Shown here: one piece after another, positions 8,491-16,332 of the stretch
Layout of the letters: the number at the start of each line of letters is the position of its first letter
How positions within the stretch are numbered: position 1 is the stretch's first letter
From: Cloacimonetes bacterium UBA6081
GTDB lineage: Bacteria > Cloacimonadota > Cloacimonadia > Cloacimonadales > Cloacimonadaceae
DNA length: 47,938 bases
Reading direction: 5' to 3'
NCBI GenBank assembly: GCA_002428685.1
Contig: DIXL01000102.1
Coordinates: 1 to 47,938, forward strand
Program-made: the position numbers and the translations under genes
The notes under the pieces: generated by a model
What the model was told of the DNA's origin: nothing
Databases searched by the model: none
The model's input: only the letters and a program-made list of their open reading frames with translations

Positions 8491-10407
8491 ATGTTTCAGC
8501 TCTCTTTTCTAAACGCCTCTTTGTTGTTTTTTGCCGCAGCTACCATTTTGCCGCTGCTTATTTGGTTATTGGCCAAAAAGAAACCGCTGAAAGTGTTGTT
8601 TCCAACCCTGCGGTTTATCAAGCAGAGCAAAGAGCAGGAAAAGAGCCGCAGCAAGCTGAAAAACATCTTGCTCCTCATTATCCGGATGCTGATCATTTTA
8701 TTGGTGGCATTGGCTGTGGCACGTCCCATGTTCAGCTCTGCAAAGCTAAAACCATCTGCAAAACACCCTCCCACAGCTTTGGCTATTATGCTGGATACCT
8801 CGTTCAGCATGGACTATGCGGAAGGAGGGAAAAGCTACCTTCAACATGCCAAAGAGGCAATTTCCAAAATCAATTCCAAAGCCAACACCGATGATCGTTT
8901 AATTCTGATTAGTTCCGACGAAAGCTGGAACCGCTTGCACAGCCAAATCTACGCTGCCAAAATCCCCCAGACTGTGATAGATCAGGTAAAAGTTACCTAC
9001 AATCCGCTAAGCCCGGATAAGATGCTGGAAGTTGCCGAAACCAAGCTGAAAGACAGTCAGATGCCCAATCAGGAAGTTTATCTGATTTCCGACAACCGGA
9101 TGGACGCCATTAAGCTAAAAAGCAGTATTCCCATTGCCGCAATTCCCTTGCCGGAAACTCAGGACTATGAAAACCTGGCCTGTCCGTCTGCCAAAGCTTT
9201 GCCCCAATTGGTGGATAAAAAGAACCGGCAACTACTGCAATTCACCATTGAAAACCATGGCCAAAGTGATCGCCGTGATGTTTTGGTAAAAGCAGTGATC
9301 AACGACATTAAACTGGCGGAAAAATTCGTCAGCATTCCTGCCCGGAAAAGCATAACCGAAACCATCGGTGTGGAATTGCAAACTGATGGCTGGCAAAGCG
9401 GCTACATTGAAGTGAATGATGAGGCGCAAACCCAGGACAACAGATGCTATTTTGCCTTTCCATTCTATGCCAAACCGCGTCTGGCAGTTATTTCTCAAAA
9501 CCGCAATCTGCCCTATTTTTTAAGCTCTGCCCTTGGCATCTACAGCGGCACTAATCCACAGGTTATCAGTCCCGAAAACCTTTCGCTTGCTGCTCTTGAT
9601 AATTATCAGTTATTTGTCATATACGAGCCGGGAGCACTTAGCCCCAAGCTACGCGAGATAATTACCACCTTGCAAGGCCGTAAGCTTGGCGTGCTATACT
9701 GCCTGGGAAACACCTTGCCGGCAGATCAGAAAGCCTTCCTTGGCAGCACTTTTGCCTTGGAGATCAAAGACCGCAGCGATAAAGCCATAAGTATTGATCA
9801 AATAAATAAGCACCACTACGCCACAACTTTAATCTCTGATAAAGCACTAAAAAACAGCATTGTGGCAGATTACTGGCTGGCTGTTTCCAAGGGTGCCAAT
9901 GCAGTTGTTTCTGCTGCAAATACTCCTCTAATGGTGTCGGCAGACAAACAGGTTTTATGGCTGTGGAATATGGCCAGCCTCAATAATCCCTTTTTTATTG
10001 ATCCTGCCTTTCCGGTGCTGGCATTTAGAACCCTGGATTATATTGCCTCCACCCAAATTCCCGAAAACACCTTTTCCATTGGCACCGTCCTCAGCTTTAA
10101 CTCCCTAAAACTTCCTCAGGGCGAAATTATCAACAGCCGCAGATATCTTGTCTCCGAACCGGGAATATATTTATTGGAACCAGATACTCCCCGCAGTTCT
10201 GCTGTTGCCGTAAACATAGACTATTCGGATTCTAAGGCCAGATTAAATACCCCGCGTGGCATAAAAAATCTGGGTAAAGACTGGCAGTCCCGATTGTTTT
10301 TTTCCCGCTTGGGGCATGACTTGTGGAAAACCCTGCTTGCCATAGCCTTTGCCCTGGTTATTCTGGAACTAATAATCGTTAAAAGCGAAGAAGCCAGAAG
10401 TAAGTAA
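8491..10407 (+). CDS. BatA-like membrane protein with von Willebrand factor A domain
   Basis: A 638-residue protein. The first ~80 residues form the double-transmembrane BatA N-terminal domain (FLNASLLFFAAATILPLLIWLL ... LLLIIRMLIILLVALAVARPMF) with a basic linker. A VWA domain follows with the MIDAS motif DTSFSM (Asp102, Ser104, Ser106), so metal-dependent protein binding is likely. The middle region (~230-560) is an Ig-like and glutamine-amidotransferase-like stretch common in long BatA/VWA proteins. A final transmembrane segment near residue 615 (LLAIAFALVILELIIV) ends the protein. Such proteins occur in aerotolerance (Bat) operons with MoxR ATPases and DUF58 proteins; neither is present here. 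It starts immediately after the barrel stop codon, so the pair is probably co-translated. Confidence 0.75.
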   Translation: MFQLSFLNASLLFFAAATILPLLIWLLAKKKPLKVLFPTLRFIKQSKEQEKSRSKLKNILLLIIRMLIILLVALAVARPMFSSAKLKPSAKHPPTALAIMLDTSFSMDYAEGGKSYLQHAKEAISKINSKANTDDRLILISSDESWNRLHSQIYAAKIPQTVIDQVKVTYNPLSPDKMLEVAETKLKDSQMPNQEVYLISDNRMDAIKLKSSIPIAAIPLPETQDYENLACPSAKALPQLVDKKNRQLLQFTIENHGQSDRRDVLVKAVINDIKLAEKFVSIPARKSITETIGVELQTDGWQSGYIEVNDEAQTQDNRCYFAFPFYAKPRLAVISQNRNLPYFLSSALGIYSGTNPQVISPENLSLAALDNYQLFVIYEPGALSPKLREIITTLQGRKLGVLYCLGNTLPADQKAFLGSTFALEIKDRSDKAISIDQINKHHYATTLISDKALKNSIVADYWLAVSKGANAVVSAANTPLMVSADKQVLWLWNMASLNNPFFIDPAFPVLAFRTLDYIASTQIPENTFSIGTVLSFNSLKLPQGEIINSRRYLVSEPGIYLLEPDTPRSSAVAVNIDYSDSKARLNTPRGIKNLGKDWQSRLFFSRLGHDLWKTLLAIAFALVILELIIVKSEEARSK

Positions 10408-10480
10408 CAAAGTGATGAAGTATGATAACGCATCTTTGCAAGGGATGGATTTTGCCTTCATGCTTGAAATACGGAATTAA

Positions 10481-10519
10481 TACGGAATCAATACGGATGA
10501 AGTCCTTAATGGTTCCGTA
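10481..10519. repeat. Imperfect hairpin repeat with TGAAG loop, copy 1
   Basis: Arms 10481-10497 and 10503-10519 pair at 14 of 17 positions around the loop TGAAG. The core GGATGAAGTCCTTA is shared with the copy at 20562-20644. ACGGAAT-type half-units are repeated upstream from about 10470. The rest of the 10408-10674 spacer before dxs has no recognisable gene or clear promoter. Confidence 0.75.
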
Positions 10520-10674
10520 ATTATACCATTGTTGGAGCGAGAGTGTGCGAACCGGACAAAAAGGAATAATTAATGAAAACAACACAAAATACCGGCCCTA
10601 GAAAACCAGGCAAAGCCATGCCCACCATCACTTTATTACATCATCCCTTCATCACCCAAAAATGAGAGATTGAC

Positions 10675-12618
10675 ATGATCTTAGAACGCATAACCGATCC
10701 AAAGCAAATTCACAGCCTTACGCCTGAGGAGCTGAAAATATTGGCCAAGGAAGTTCGGATCCGCATAGTGGAAGTGGTTTCTGAAACTGGTGGACACATT
10801 GCACCCAGCCTGGGGGCAGTAGATTTCACCATTGCCCTGCTGCATTTGTTTGATCCCCTTAAGGATAGAATCGTGTGGGATGTGGGACATCAAAGCTATG
10901 GCTGGAAGATTTTAACCGGACGTAATGCCGAATTTGCCACCCTGCGCAAGCTGAATGGGATCAGCGGGTTCACCAACAGAGCCGAAAGCCCCTATGATGC
11001 ATTTACCACAGGCCACAGCAGCACTTCCATCTCTGCTGCTTTGGGTATGGCTTGTGCCCGTGATTTATTATCTGTAGGTGCGGACGTCCCGTCTGCACAA
11101 GCTCCGAACGTTCCAGGTGCGGACGTCCCGTCTGCACAAGCTCCGAACGTTCCACATCATTGCATTGCGGTGATCGGCGATGGGGCTTTAACAGGAGGCA
11201 TGAGTTTTGAAGCCTTGAATCATGCCGGGCACCTGCAAAAAGACAAATTCATTGTCATTTTGAACGATAATGCCATGTCCATCTCCAAAAATGTGGGCGG
11301 TCTGCAAAAATACATGGCTCGCATGATGGCCAGCCGCTCATACAATACCCTGAAAAAGCAAATCTGGGACCTCAGCGGAACCCTTCCTTCCAGTATCCGC
11401 CGCCGCTTTATTTATGGTGCGCAGAAGCTGGAGGAATCCATGATAAATATCCTGGTTCCCAATATCATCTTCGAAGACCTTGGCTTTAAATATGTTGGGC
11501 CAATCGACGGCCATGATATAGGCCACATGCTTAGCATCATGAAACGGGTAAAGGACTTCATGGTTGGCCCTGTGCTTATCCATGTTGTAACCCAAAAAGG
11601 AAAGGGCTATGCTCCAGCCGAAAAGAATGCGTCCTTATTCCATGGCATTGGCCCCTTCGAGCGCACCAGCGGTAAAGTTGCCTGCAGCGGCAAAGAAAGC
11701 TGGAGCGAAGTAATGGGTAATTCTTTGTTAAAGCTGGCCGAAAAAAATCCTAACATTGTGGCCATAACTGCTGCAATGGCTGCGGGAACAGGTTTATCAC
11801 CCTTTGAACAACGTTTTCCAGATAGGTTTTTTGATGTTGGGATTGCAGAACAACATGCCATTACTTTGGCAGCAGGGATGGCAACAAAAGGCATTAAACC
11901 CTTTGTGGCTTTGTATTCCACCTTTTTGCAACGTGCTTTGGATCAGGTGATTCATGATGTGGCACTTCCCCAATTACCCATAGTAATCTGCCTGGACAGA
12001 GCCGGATTGGTAGGTGAAGATGGAGCCACGCATCATGGTGCTTTTGACATTGCATATCTCAGCTATATTCCCAATCTGGTGCTTTTAGCTCCGGAAAATG
12101 CTACCGAACTGGATGCTATGATGGGATGGGCTGCCCTTTATACAGAAGGGCCTGTGGTTATTCGCTACCCGCGTGGAACTGCAAAATGCTCACCTGTTTT
12201 AAAGCTTGGCAAGGATTTTGATCCCCTGAAAGCTGTAGTTCACTCTCGTGAATCTGGCATAGCCCTGATTGCTTGCGGAGATGCTTTTCACGTGGCATTT
12301 GAAGTGTGGAAGCTGTTGCAAGATAAGGGAATTAAATCAAGCCTGATCCAGATAAACAGCATTAAGCCATTGGATACCGAAACGCTAACTGAAGTTGCGC
12401 AAAACTGCCCGCAGATTTTCACTTTTGAAAGTGGCAGCATCATTGGTGGAATGGGCTCACAGATTGCGCAATTGCTATCCACACAGAAGGTAAATGTGCT
12501 CAATTTCGGTTATCCAGACCATTTTATTGCCCATGGTAAAACCGAACAACTGCTGGAGCTAATTGGTTTTACTGCGCCACAACTATGCGAAAAGATTCTC
12601 TTTACTATCCAGGATTAA
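10675..12618 (+). CDS. dxs: 1-deoxy-D-xylulose-5-phosphate synthase
   Basis: A 647-residue thiamine-diphosphate enzyme that condenses pyruvate and glyceraldehyde 3-phosphate to DXP, the first step of the MEP isoprenoid pathway (and a thiamine/pyridoxal precursor route). Signatures in order: DVGHQSYGWKILTGR (His72), GHSSTSISAALGMA, GDGALTGGMSFEALNH (Gly168-Asp169-Gly170), ILNDNAMSISKNVGGL, GPIDGHD, THVTQ-type HVVTQKGKGYAPAE, and the transketolase-type FFDVGIAEQHAITLAAGMA with catalytic Glu392, then DRAGLVGEDGATHHGAFD. All core motifs are intact. Residues 135-160, just before the GDG motif, are two copies of a 13-residue unit that family members lack, encoded by a tandem 39-bp palindromic repeat. 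GAGAG lies about 7 nt before ATG. mnmE follows 4 nt after the stop. Confidence 0.97.
   Translation: MILERITDPKQIHSLTPEELKILAKEVRIRIVEVVSETGGHIAPSLGAVDFTIALLHLFDPLKDRIVWDVGHQSYGWKILTGRNAEFATLRKLNGISGFTNRAESPYDAFTTGHSSTSISAALGMACARDLLSVGADVPSAQAPNVPGADVPSAQAPNVPHHCIAVIGDGALTGGMSFEALNHAGHLQKDKFIVILNDNAMSISKNVGGLQKYMARMMASRSYNTLKKQIWDLSGTLPSSIRRRFIYGAQKLEESMINILVPNIIFEDLGFKYVGPIDGHDIGHMLSIMKRVKDFMVGPVLIHVVTQKGKGYAPAEKNASLFHGIGPFERTSGKVACSGKESWSEVMGNSLLKLAEKNPNIVAITAAMAAGTGLSPFEQRFPDRFFDVGIAEQHAITLAAGMATKGIKPFVALYSTFLQRALDQVIHDVALPQLPIVICLDRAGLVGEDGATHHGAFDIAYLSYIPNLVLLAPENATELDAMMGWAALYTEGPVVIRYPRGTAKCSPVLKLGKDFDPLKAVVHSRESGIALIACGDAFHVAFEVWKLLQDKGIKSSLIQINSIKPLDTETLTEVAQNCPQIFTFESGSIIGGMGSQIAQLLSTQKVNVLNFGYPDHFIAHGKTEQLLELIGFTAPQLCEKILFTIQD
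11077..11154 (+). repeat. Exact tandem duplication of a 39-bp palindromic unit inside dxs
   Basis: Two identical 39-bp units, 11077-11115 and 11116-11154. Each begins with a 9-bp stem (GTGCGGACG pairing with CGTCTGCAC, one G-U) around loop TCC. 39 is a multiple of three, so each unit adds 13 residues (GADVPSAQAPNVP) without a frameshift. A diverged copy of the hairpin core occurs at 43852-43868. Confidence 0.95.
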
Positions 12619-12622
12619 CTGC

Positions 12623-14005
12623 TTGAATCTTTATAGCGAACCAATTTTAGCCCCCATCACACCAGCCGGTTATGCCGCAATTTCTGTTATCAGGCTTAGC
12701 GGAACAGGCTGCATAGAGCTGGTGGCAAAGCATGTAAAACACTCTGCTAAGTTGCTGAAATCACCTTCTCACCGCTTAATCCACACCACTCTTTACTCCG
12801 AACCCGGCCAAGACATTGATGATGTGCTGCTTAGCGTATTTAGAGCACCTAATAGTTACACCGGAGAAGACTGCGTGGAAATCTCCTGTCATGGTAATCC
12901 AAATATTGTTAACCGCATCATGGAGTGTTTGTTACAGCACTGCCGCATGGCCAAACCGGGGGAATTTACGCTGCGGGCTTATTTGAATAGCAAGCTTGAT
13001 CTCAGCCAGGCCGAAGCAGTTAACGATTTGATAAACGCCCAAGCTTCCAAAGCTGAAAGTGCTGCGCTGATGCAGCTTCACGGATATCTGAGCCAATATC
13101 TTAGGCAAATAGGTCAACGCATCACCGAAGCACGCTTGCACTGTGAACTTGCCATCGATTTTGCCGATCAGGATTTACCCCAAATAGACCTGGATGCCCT
13201 ATCCGAAAGCATAGATAGCATCTTGCATGATGCCAGGGAACTGGAAGCCAAAGGGCAGCAGGGGAAAATTATCCGTGATGGTATAAAGGTAGTTCTGGCC
13301 GGAGCACCAAATGCAGGCAAATCTTCATTATTTAATGCACTTCTGCAGCATAACCGCGCTATTGTAACTCCCCATCCTGGCACAACTCGCGACTATTTGG
13401 AAGAGTGCATATCGCTATCCGGTTTTCCGGTAGTGATTTACGACACTGCTGGCTTGAGAGATTCTGACCATGAAATTGAAAGCCTGGGCATTGCTCAAAG
13501 CTATGTGCTGATGCGGCAGGCAGATATAATTCTGTATTTGATAGATAGTTCGAAAATTTCGGGACAGACGGAAGAAAGCATTTCAGAGCAATCTTTGTTA
13601 GTTCAATCAACTCTGCCACCGGAACTATGGAACAAAACCATTATTGTCTTTAGCAAGGCAGATTTGTTGCCCCAACCAAAGCAAAGCAATCAGGCCGGAA
13701 TCTTTTGCAGTGTGCAGGAACCCGATGGCCTTAAGGTTTTGTCCGAAACGATATTGAAGCGCTTGATGCTGTCCGAAGAGCTGTTGCATAAGCCGCTGAT
13801 AACCAATGCCCGCCACCTGGCAGCCCTGCAGAAATGCATAGCCGGCCTGATTCAAGCAAAGCATAGCCTGGAAAGCTGCCAGGGATTTGAATTCACTGCC
13901 TTCGAACTTGCAACGGCCAGCAGTGCCTTGGAAGAGATATTGGGAGTGATTAGCACAGACGACCTGCTGGAGAAAATCTTTAGTAACTTCTGCATAGGTA
14001 AGTAA
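12623..14005 (+). CDS. mnmE: tRNA uridine-5-carboxymethylaminomethyl(34) synthesis GTPase MnmE
   Basis: A 460-residue GTPase that works with MnmG to modify the wobble uridine of tRNAs. The N-terminal tetrahydrofolate-binding domain has the hallmark start NLYSEPILAPITPAGYAAISVIRLSG and later YTGEDCVEISCHGN and KPGEFTLRAYLNSKLDLSQAEAV. The G domain has GAPNAGKSS (from Gly227), TTRD, DTAGLRDS and the G4 motif SKAD. The protein ends with FCIGK, carrying the conserved catalytic Cys of the C-x-G-K motif. The start is TTG 12623: AGGA (12611-12614) lies 8 nt upstream, it follows the dxs stop, and the length agrees with the ~454-residue family norm. An upstream in-frame extension to 12563 lies inside dxs and encodes no family sequence. 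Confidence 0.95.
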   Translation: MNLYSEPILAPITPAGYAAISVIRLSGTGCIELVAKHVKHSAKLLKSPSHRLIHTTLYSEPGQDIDDVLLSVFRAPNSYTGEDCVEISCHGNPNIVNRIMECLLQHCRMAKPGEFTLRAYLNSKLDLSQAEAVNDLINAQASKAESAALMQLHGYLSQYLRQIGQRITEARLHCELAIDFADQDLPQIDLDALSESIDSILHDARELEAKGQQGKIIRDGIKVVLAGAPNAGKSSLFNALLQHNRAIVTPHPGTTRDYLEECISLSGFPVVIYDTAGLRDSDHEIESLGIAQSYVLMRQADIILYLIDSSKISGQTEESISEQSLLVQSTLPPELWNKTIIVFSKADLLPQPKQSNQAGIFCSVQEPDGLKVLSETILKRLMLSEELLHKPLITNARHLAALQKCIAGLIQAKHSLESCQGFEFTAFELATASSALEEILGVISTDDLLEKIFSNFCIGK

Positions 14006-14067
14006 TTATGGGTTTATCATCAAGGCGCAAATGATTCCTGCTCATTGGGACTTAGGAGAATTAATAC

Positions 14068-14096
14068 TTGACTTGGCACCGAAGAAAGATTATACT
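14068..14096 (+). promoter_or_regulatory. Strong sigma-70-type promoter upstream of a short RNA
   Basis: TTGACT (14068-14073) and TATACT (14091-14096) are separated by exactly 17 nt. This is the best -35/-10 pair I see in the window. Predicted transcription start is near 14103-14104, at the beginning of a structured segment that ends at an intrinsic terminator. Confidence 0.75.
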
Positions 14097-14102
14097 ATAT
14101 AT

Positions 14103-14193
14103 AGGACTGGCTGATTGCCATAAATCATAGTCCCAAGAGAAGCTCTAAAGCCCTCACTCCAGGGTTTTTGATCGGCTGTTGGGACTTTTTTTT
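14103..14193 (+). ncRNA. Candidate ~90-nt small RNA or terminating leader upstream of tsaE
   Basis: Between the 14068-14096 promoter and a terminator lie about 90 nt with no sensible ORF. Segment A, GGACT (14104-14108), can pair with segment B, AGTCC (14129-14133). B, extended to AGTCCCAA (14129-14136), can instead pair with segment C, TTGGGACT (14179-14186), which is followed by eight T. The two pairings exclude each other, as in attenuators. Between B and C lie two small hairpins (AGAG-AAG-CTCT and CCCT-CACTCC-AGGG). It matches no SRP, tmRNA, RNase P, 6S or riboswitch consensus that I recognise. It may be a stand-alone sRNA or a regulated leader for tsaE, whose ATG is 48 nt beyond the T tract. 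Confidence 0.6.
14129..14193 (+). terminator. Intrinsic terminator closing the short RNA
   Basis: AGTCCCAA at 14129-14136 pairs perfectly with TTGGGACT at 14179-14186, enclosing two small stem-loops. The stem is followed by an uninterrupted run of eight T (14186-14193). The long enclosed loop is unusual for a simple terminator and is why a regulatory reading is also offered. Confidence 0.6.
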
Positions 14194-14241
14194 AAACCCT
14201 TGGGAACCCCATTTAGGGCTTATGGAAAGAAGAGAGTAAGT

Positions 14242-14679
14242 ATGAAAACGATAGATTTATTAACAGAGCAAGATACCATAGACCTTGCAAGATACATTGC
14301 GCCACTGCTAAAGGCGGGAGATGTTCTTACCCTATCAGGTGATCTTGGTAGCGGGAAAACATTCTTTACCAAAGAGATAGGTAGGGAACTGGGTATCCAG
14401 GAACAGATAGACAGTCCGTCATTTGTGCTATTTAAGGAATACCATTGTGGACGGGTTCCACTTTTTCACCTGGATTTATACCGGCTGAAGAACGAAGGAG
14501 AACTGCTTGATTTGGGTTTGTTTGATATGTTGGAAAGCGGAGTTACATTAATTGAATGGCCGGAATTGGCAGAAAATCTGCTGCCCTATCAAAGTATTCG
14601 GCTGCAATTCCACTTTGATGGTAACAAGCGCTGGGTAGAGATATTTCCCGATTCAGAGCACGAGCTCTATTTTACATAA
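14242..14679 (+). CDS. tsaE: tRNA threonylcarbamoyladenosine biosynthesis ATPase TsaE
   Basis: A 145-residue ATPase that partners TsaB and TsaD in making t6A37 on ANN-decoding tRNAs. The Walker A motif is GDLGSGKTFF (Lys39), followed by the family motifs DSPSFVLFKEY and PLFHLDLYRL, and the downstream ELLDLGLFDML and VTLIEWPE. Length and motif order match the family. ATG 14242 is preferred: a longer reading to TTG 14179 would start inside the terminator and adds a non-family N-terminus. A purine-rich GAAGAGAG precedes the start. tsaB and tsaD are not in this window. Confidence 0.93.
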   Translation: MKTIDLLTEQDTIDLARYIAPLLKAGDVLTLSGDLGSGKTFFTKEIGRELGIQEQIDSPSFVLFKEYHCGRVPLFHLDLYRLKNEGELLDLGLFDMLESGVTLIEWPELAENLLPYQSIRLQFHFDGNKRWVEIFPDSEHELYFT

Positions 14680-14694
14680 AGATAAGGAGAAAAC

Positions 14695-15477
14695 ATGACT
14701 TTATATCTACTTTGGATAGCATCCTTGTCAGCCTTAGCAGGATTGGCCTGGGTTATATTTGGCAAGGACAAAGGGCTGTCCCGTACCTGGGGGATTGCCG
14801 GAATTTCATTTATTATCGGGCTAACGCTGTTAGGTGCTTTTTTGGTGCAAAGCCGCCAAAGCGAAACCAGTTTGCGGGTGGTTGGTTATGCCAGCAAGTT
14901 ATTCGAATCTGACCTGGTTAAATGGAATTTGAGCGTGCAGAAGGTAGTAAGTCCTTCAGATCTAAAAGAGGGCTATAAGAACATGGGTGCCGATATCACT
15001 GCCTTCAAAGCATATCTGACGGATAAGGGAATCCCCGAAAAGGACATTAATATCCAACCAGTTACCAGCTTTCAAATGAACGACAATTTTGGCAACCTGA
15101 CTAATTATAGCCTTAATCAAAACGTGTTTGTTCTATCCTCCGATATAGGAAAGATAGAGGAATTAGCCCTAAATCCAGAGTTTTTTGCCAACCGGGGGAT
15201 GCTACTGCAGAATTCCACTTTGGCATATTTGTATTCCAAGCTGCCAGAGCTGAAAAAGCAGTTGCTTTCTGAGGCAACCAAAGATGCCGTAGCCAGAGCC
15301 AAAGAGATTTCTGGCAGTGCCAAAACAGGATTGGGAAAGATGAAGGAAGCCAGAGCAGGTGTGTTTCAGATCACAGAGCCCTATTCTACTGATGTGGCAG
15401 ATTATGGTTTTTACAATACAAACACTCGCAGTAAAAGCATTTCAGTAACTCTGACAGCGGTGTTTAAGCTAAAGTAG
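14695..15477 (+). CDS. SIMPL domain (DUF541) membrane-anchored protein
   Basis: A 260-residue protein with two N-terminal hydrophobic segments (residues ~2-22 and ~33-53) and then a SIMPL domain. The domain begins TSLRVVGYASKLFESDLVKWNLSV, includes DLKEGYKNMGADITAFKAYLTDKGIPEKDINI, and ends SKSISVTLTAVFKLK. It is probably displayed on the periplasmic face. SIMPL proteins form assemblies and are found in many bacteria, but the function is poorly known. AAGGAG lies about 6 nt upstream of ATG, 15 nt after tsaE, so the two genes are probably co-transcribed. Confidence 0.85.
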   Translation: MTLYLLWIASLSALAGLAWVIFGKDKGLSRTWGIAGISFIIGLTLLGAFLVQSRQSETSLRVVGYASKLFESDLVKWNLSVQKVVSPSDLKEGYKNMGADITAFKAYLTDKGIPEKDINIQPVTSFQMNDNFGNLTNYSLNQNVFVLSSDIGKIEELALNPEFFANRGMLLQNSTLAYLYSKLPELKKQLLSEATKDAVARAKEISGSAKTGLGKMKEARAGVFQITEPYSTDVADYGFYNTNTRSKSISVTLTAVFKLK

Positions 15478-15576
15478 AATTTTTTCCACAACTTTCTGTT
15501 TCGAGGCAAACTTATGGGTTGACAGCTGAGGCGTGTTTATTACTGTCCCTACAAAGTGCTCCTAAAGGGGGAACTA

Positions 15577-16329
15577 ATGAAGTCGTGTGTGAAACTTATT
15601 CTTGTTAGCCTTGCGCTGGGTTTTTTGCTGATAGCGGCATGCACCCCAAAGAAGAAGGATGTTCTAAGGGTTGGAACAAATCCGGAGTATCCTCCATTCA
15701 GTTATATGAATGGAGATCAGTTCGAAGGTGTGGAAATGGACATATCCAGAAGAATTGCAGATAAACTGGGTATGGAACTGGAACTGATCAGGATTGATTT
15801 CCCCTCTCTTTTTTCCGCTTTGGCATCCAACAAAATTGACATGGCTGCTTCATCTATTACAATTACAAATGAGCGAAGCGAAACCATGGATTTCACCGAG
15901 CCTTATTATGTAGCCAATCAGGTGTTGATTGCCAATAAGAACTCAGCGATCGAGATTAATTCTCTGGAGGACATCGGAAAATATACAGTTGGAAGCCTAT
16001 TAAACACTACAGGACATCTTTATCTTGAAAGCAACTTGCTGGAGAAAGACCTGATGCAACGCAGTAAACTGAAGCTTTTTCCTACCAATATCGACGCCAT
16101 TAACGAGCTTTTATCTGGCAAGCTTGATCTGGTTGTGATCGATGACAGCGCAGCCGGAGGCTACATTAAACAGATTCCCATCAAGATTGCCTGGACTATC
16201 GAGACCAAAGAGAAATACGGAATAGCTATGCAAAAAGGTAAAGCTCTAAACGAAAAGATCAGTGCTGCCTTGGCTCAAATGATTAAAGATGGGGAAGTGA
16301 AGAGAATCATTGATCAAAACCTGAAATAA
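15577..16329 (+). CDS. Amino-acid-type ABC transporter solute-binding lipoprotein (SBP family 3)
   Basis: A 250-residue lipoprotein. The signal peptide ends in the lipobox LIAAC, making Cys22 the lipidated residue. The mature domain is a family 3 periplasmic-binding fold: LRVGTNPEYPPFSYMNGDQFEGVEMDISRRIADKLGMELELIRIDFPSLFSALASNKIDMAASSITITNERSETMDFTEPYY. This is the pattern of polar amino-acid binding proteins. ATG 15577 is chosen because AGGGGGA ends 4-5 nt upstream; an earlier GTG at 15556 would put the SD inside the gene. No permease or ATPase gene is adjacent, so it either uses distant partners or acts as an orphan sensor. It converges on the next gene with only 3 nt between stops and no terminator hairpin. 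Confidence 0.88.
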   Translation: MKSCVKLILVSLALGFLLIAACTPKKKDVLRVGTNPEYPPFSYMNGDQFEGVEMDISRRIADKLGMELELIRIDFPSLFSALASNKIDMAASSITITNERSETMDFTEPYYVANQVLIANKNSAIEINSLEDIGKYTVGSLLNTTGHLYLESNLLEKDLMQRSKLKLFPTNIDAINELLSGKLDLVVIDDSAAGGYIKQIPIKIAWTIETKEKYGIAMQKGKALNEKISAALAQMIKDGEVKRIIDQNLK

Positions 16330-16332
16330 CGT

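Noticed and set aside
11077..11154. CRISPR-like direct repeat
   Set aside because: Only two abutting copies without spacers, inside dxs and in frame, and no cas genes. It is a tandem duplication.
12563..12622. N-terminal extension of mnmE
   Set aside because: These 20 codons overlap the end of dxs and encode no MnmE sequence. The TTG at 12623 with AGGA 8 nt upstream fits better.
14103..14193. tRNA or SRP RNA in the mnmE-tsaE spacer
   Set aside because: No cloverleaf, T-loop GTTCRA or CCA end, and no SRP GGAA-tetraloop domain. The segment is kept only as an unassigned candidate RNA.
14179..14241. N-terminal extension of tsaE
   Set aside because: It begins in the terminator stem and T tract. 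The family N-terminus begins at ATG 14242.
15520..15550. Promoter for the solute-binding lipoprotein (TTGACA in the spacer)
   Set aside because: A perfect TTGACA is present, but the only TATTAC/ATTACT-like -10 candidates are 13-14 nt away, too short to be convincing.
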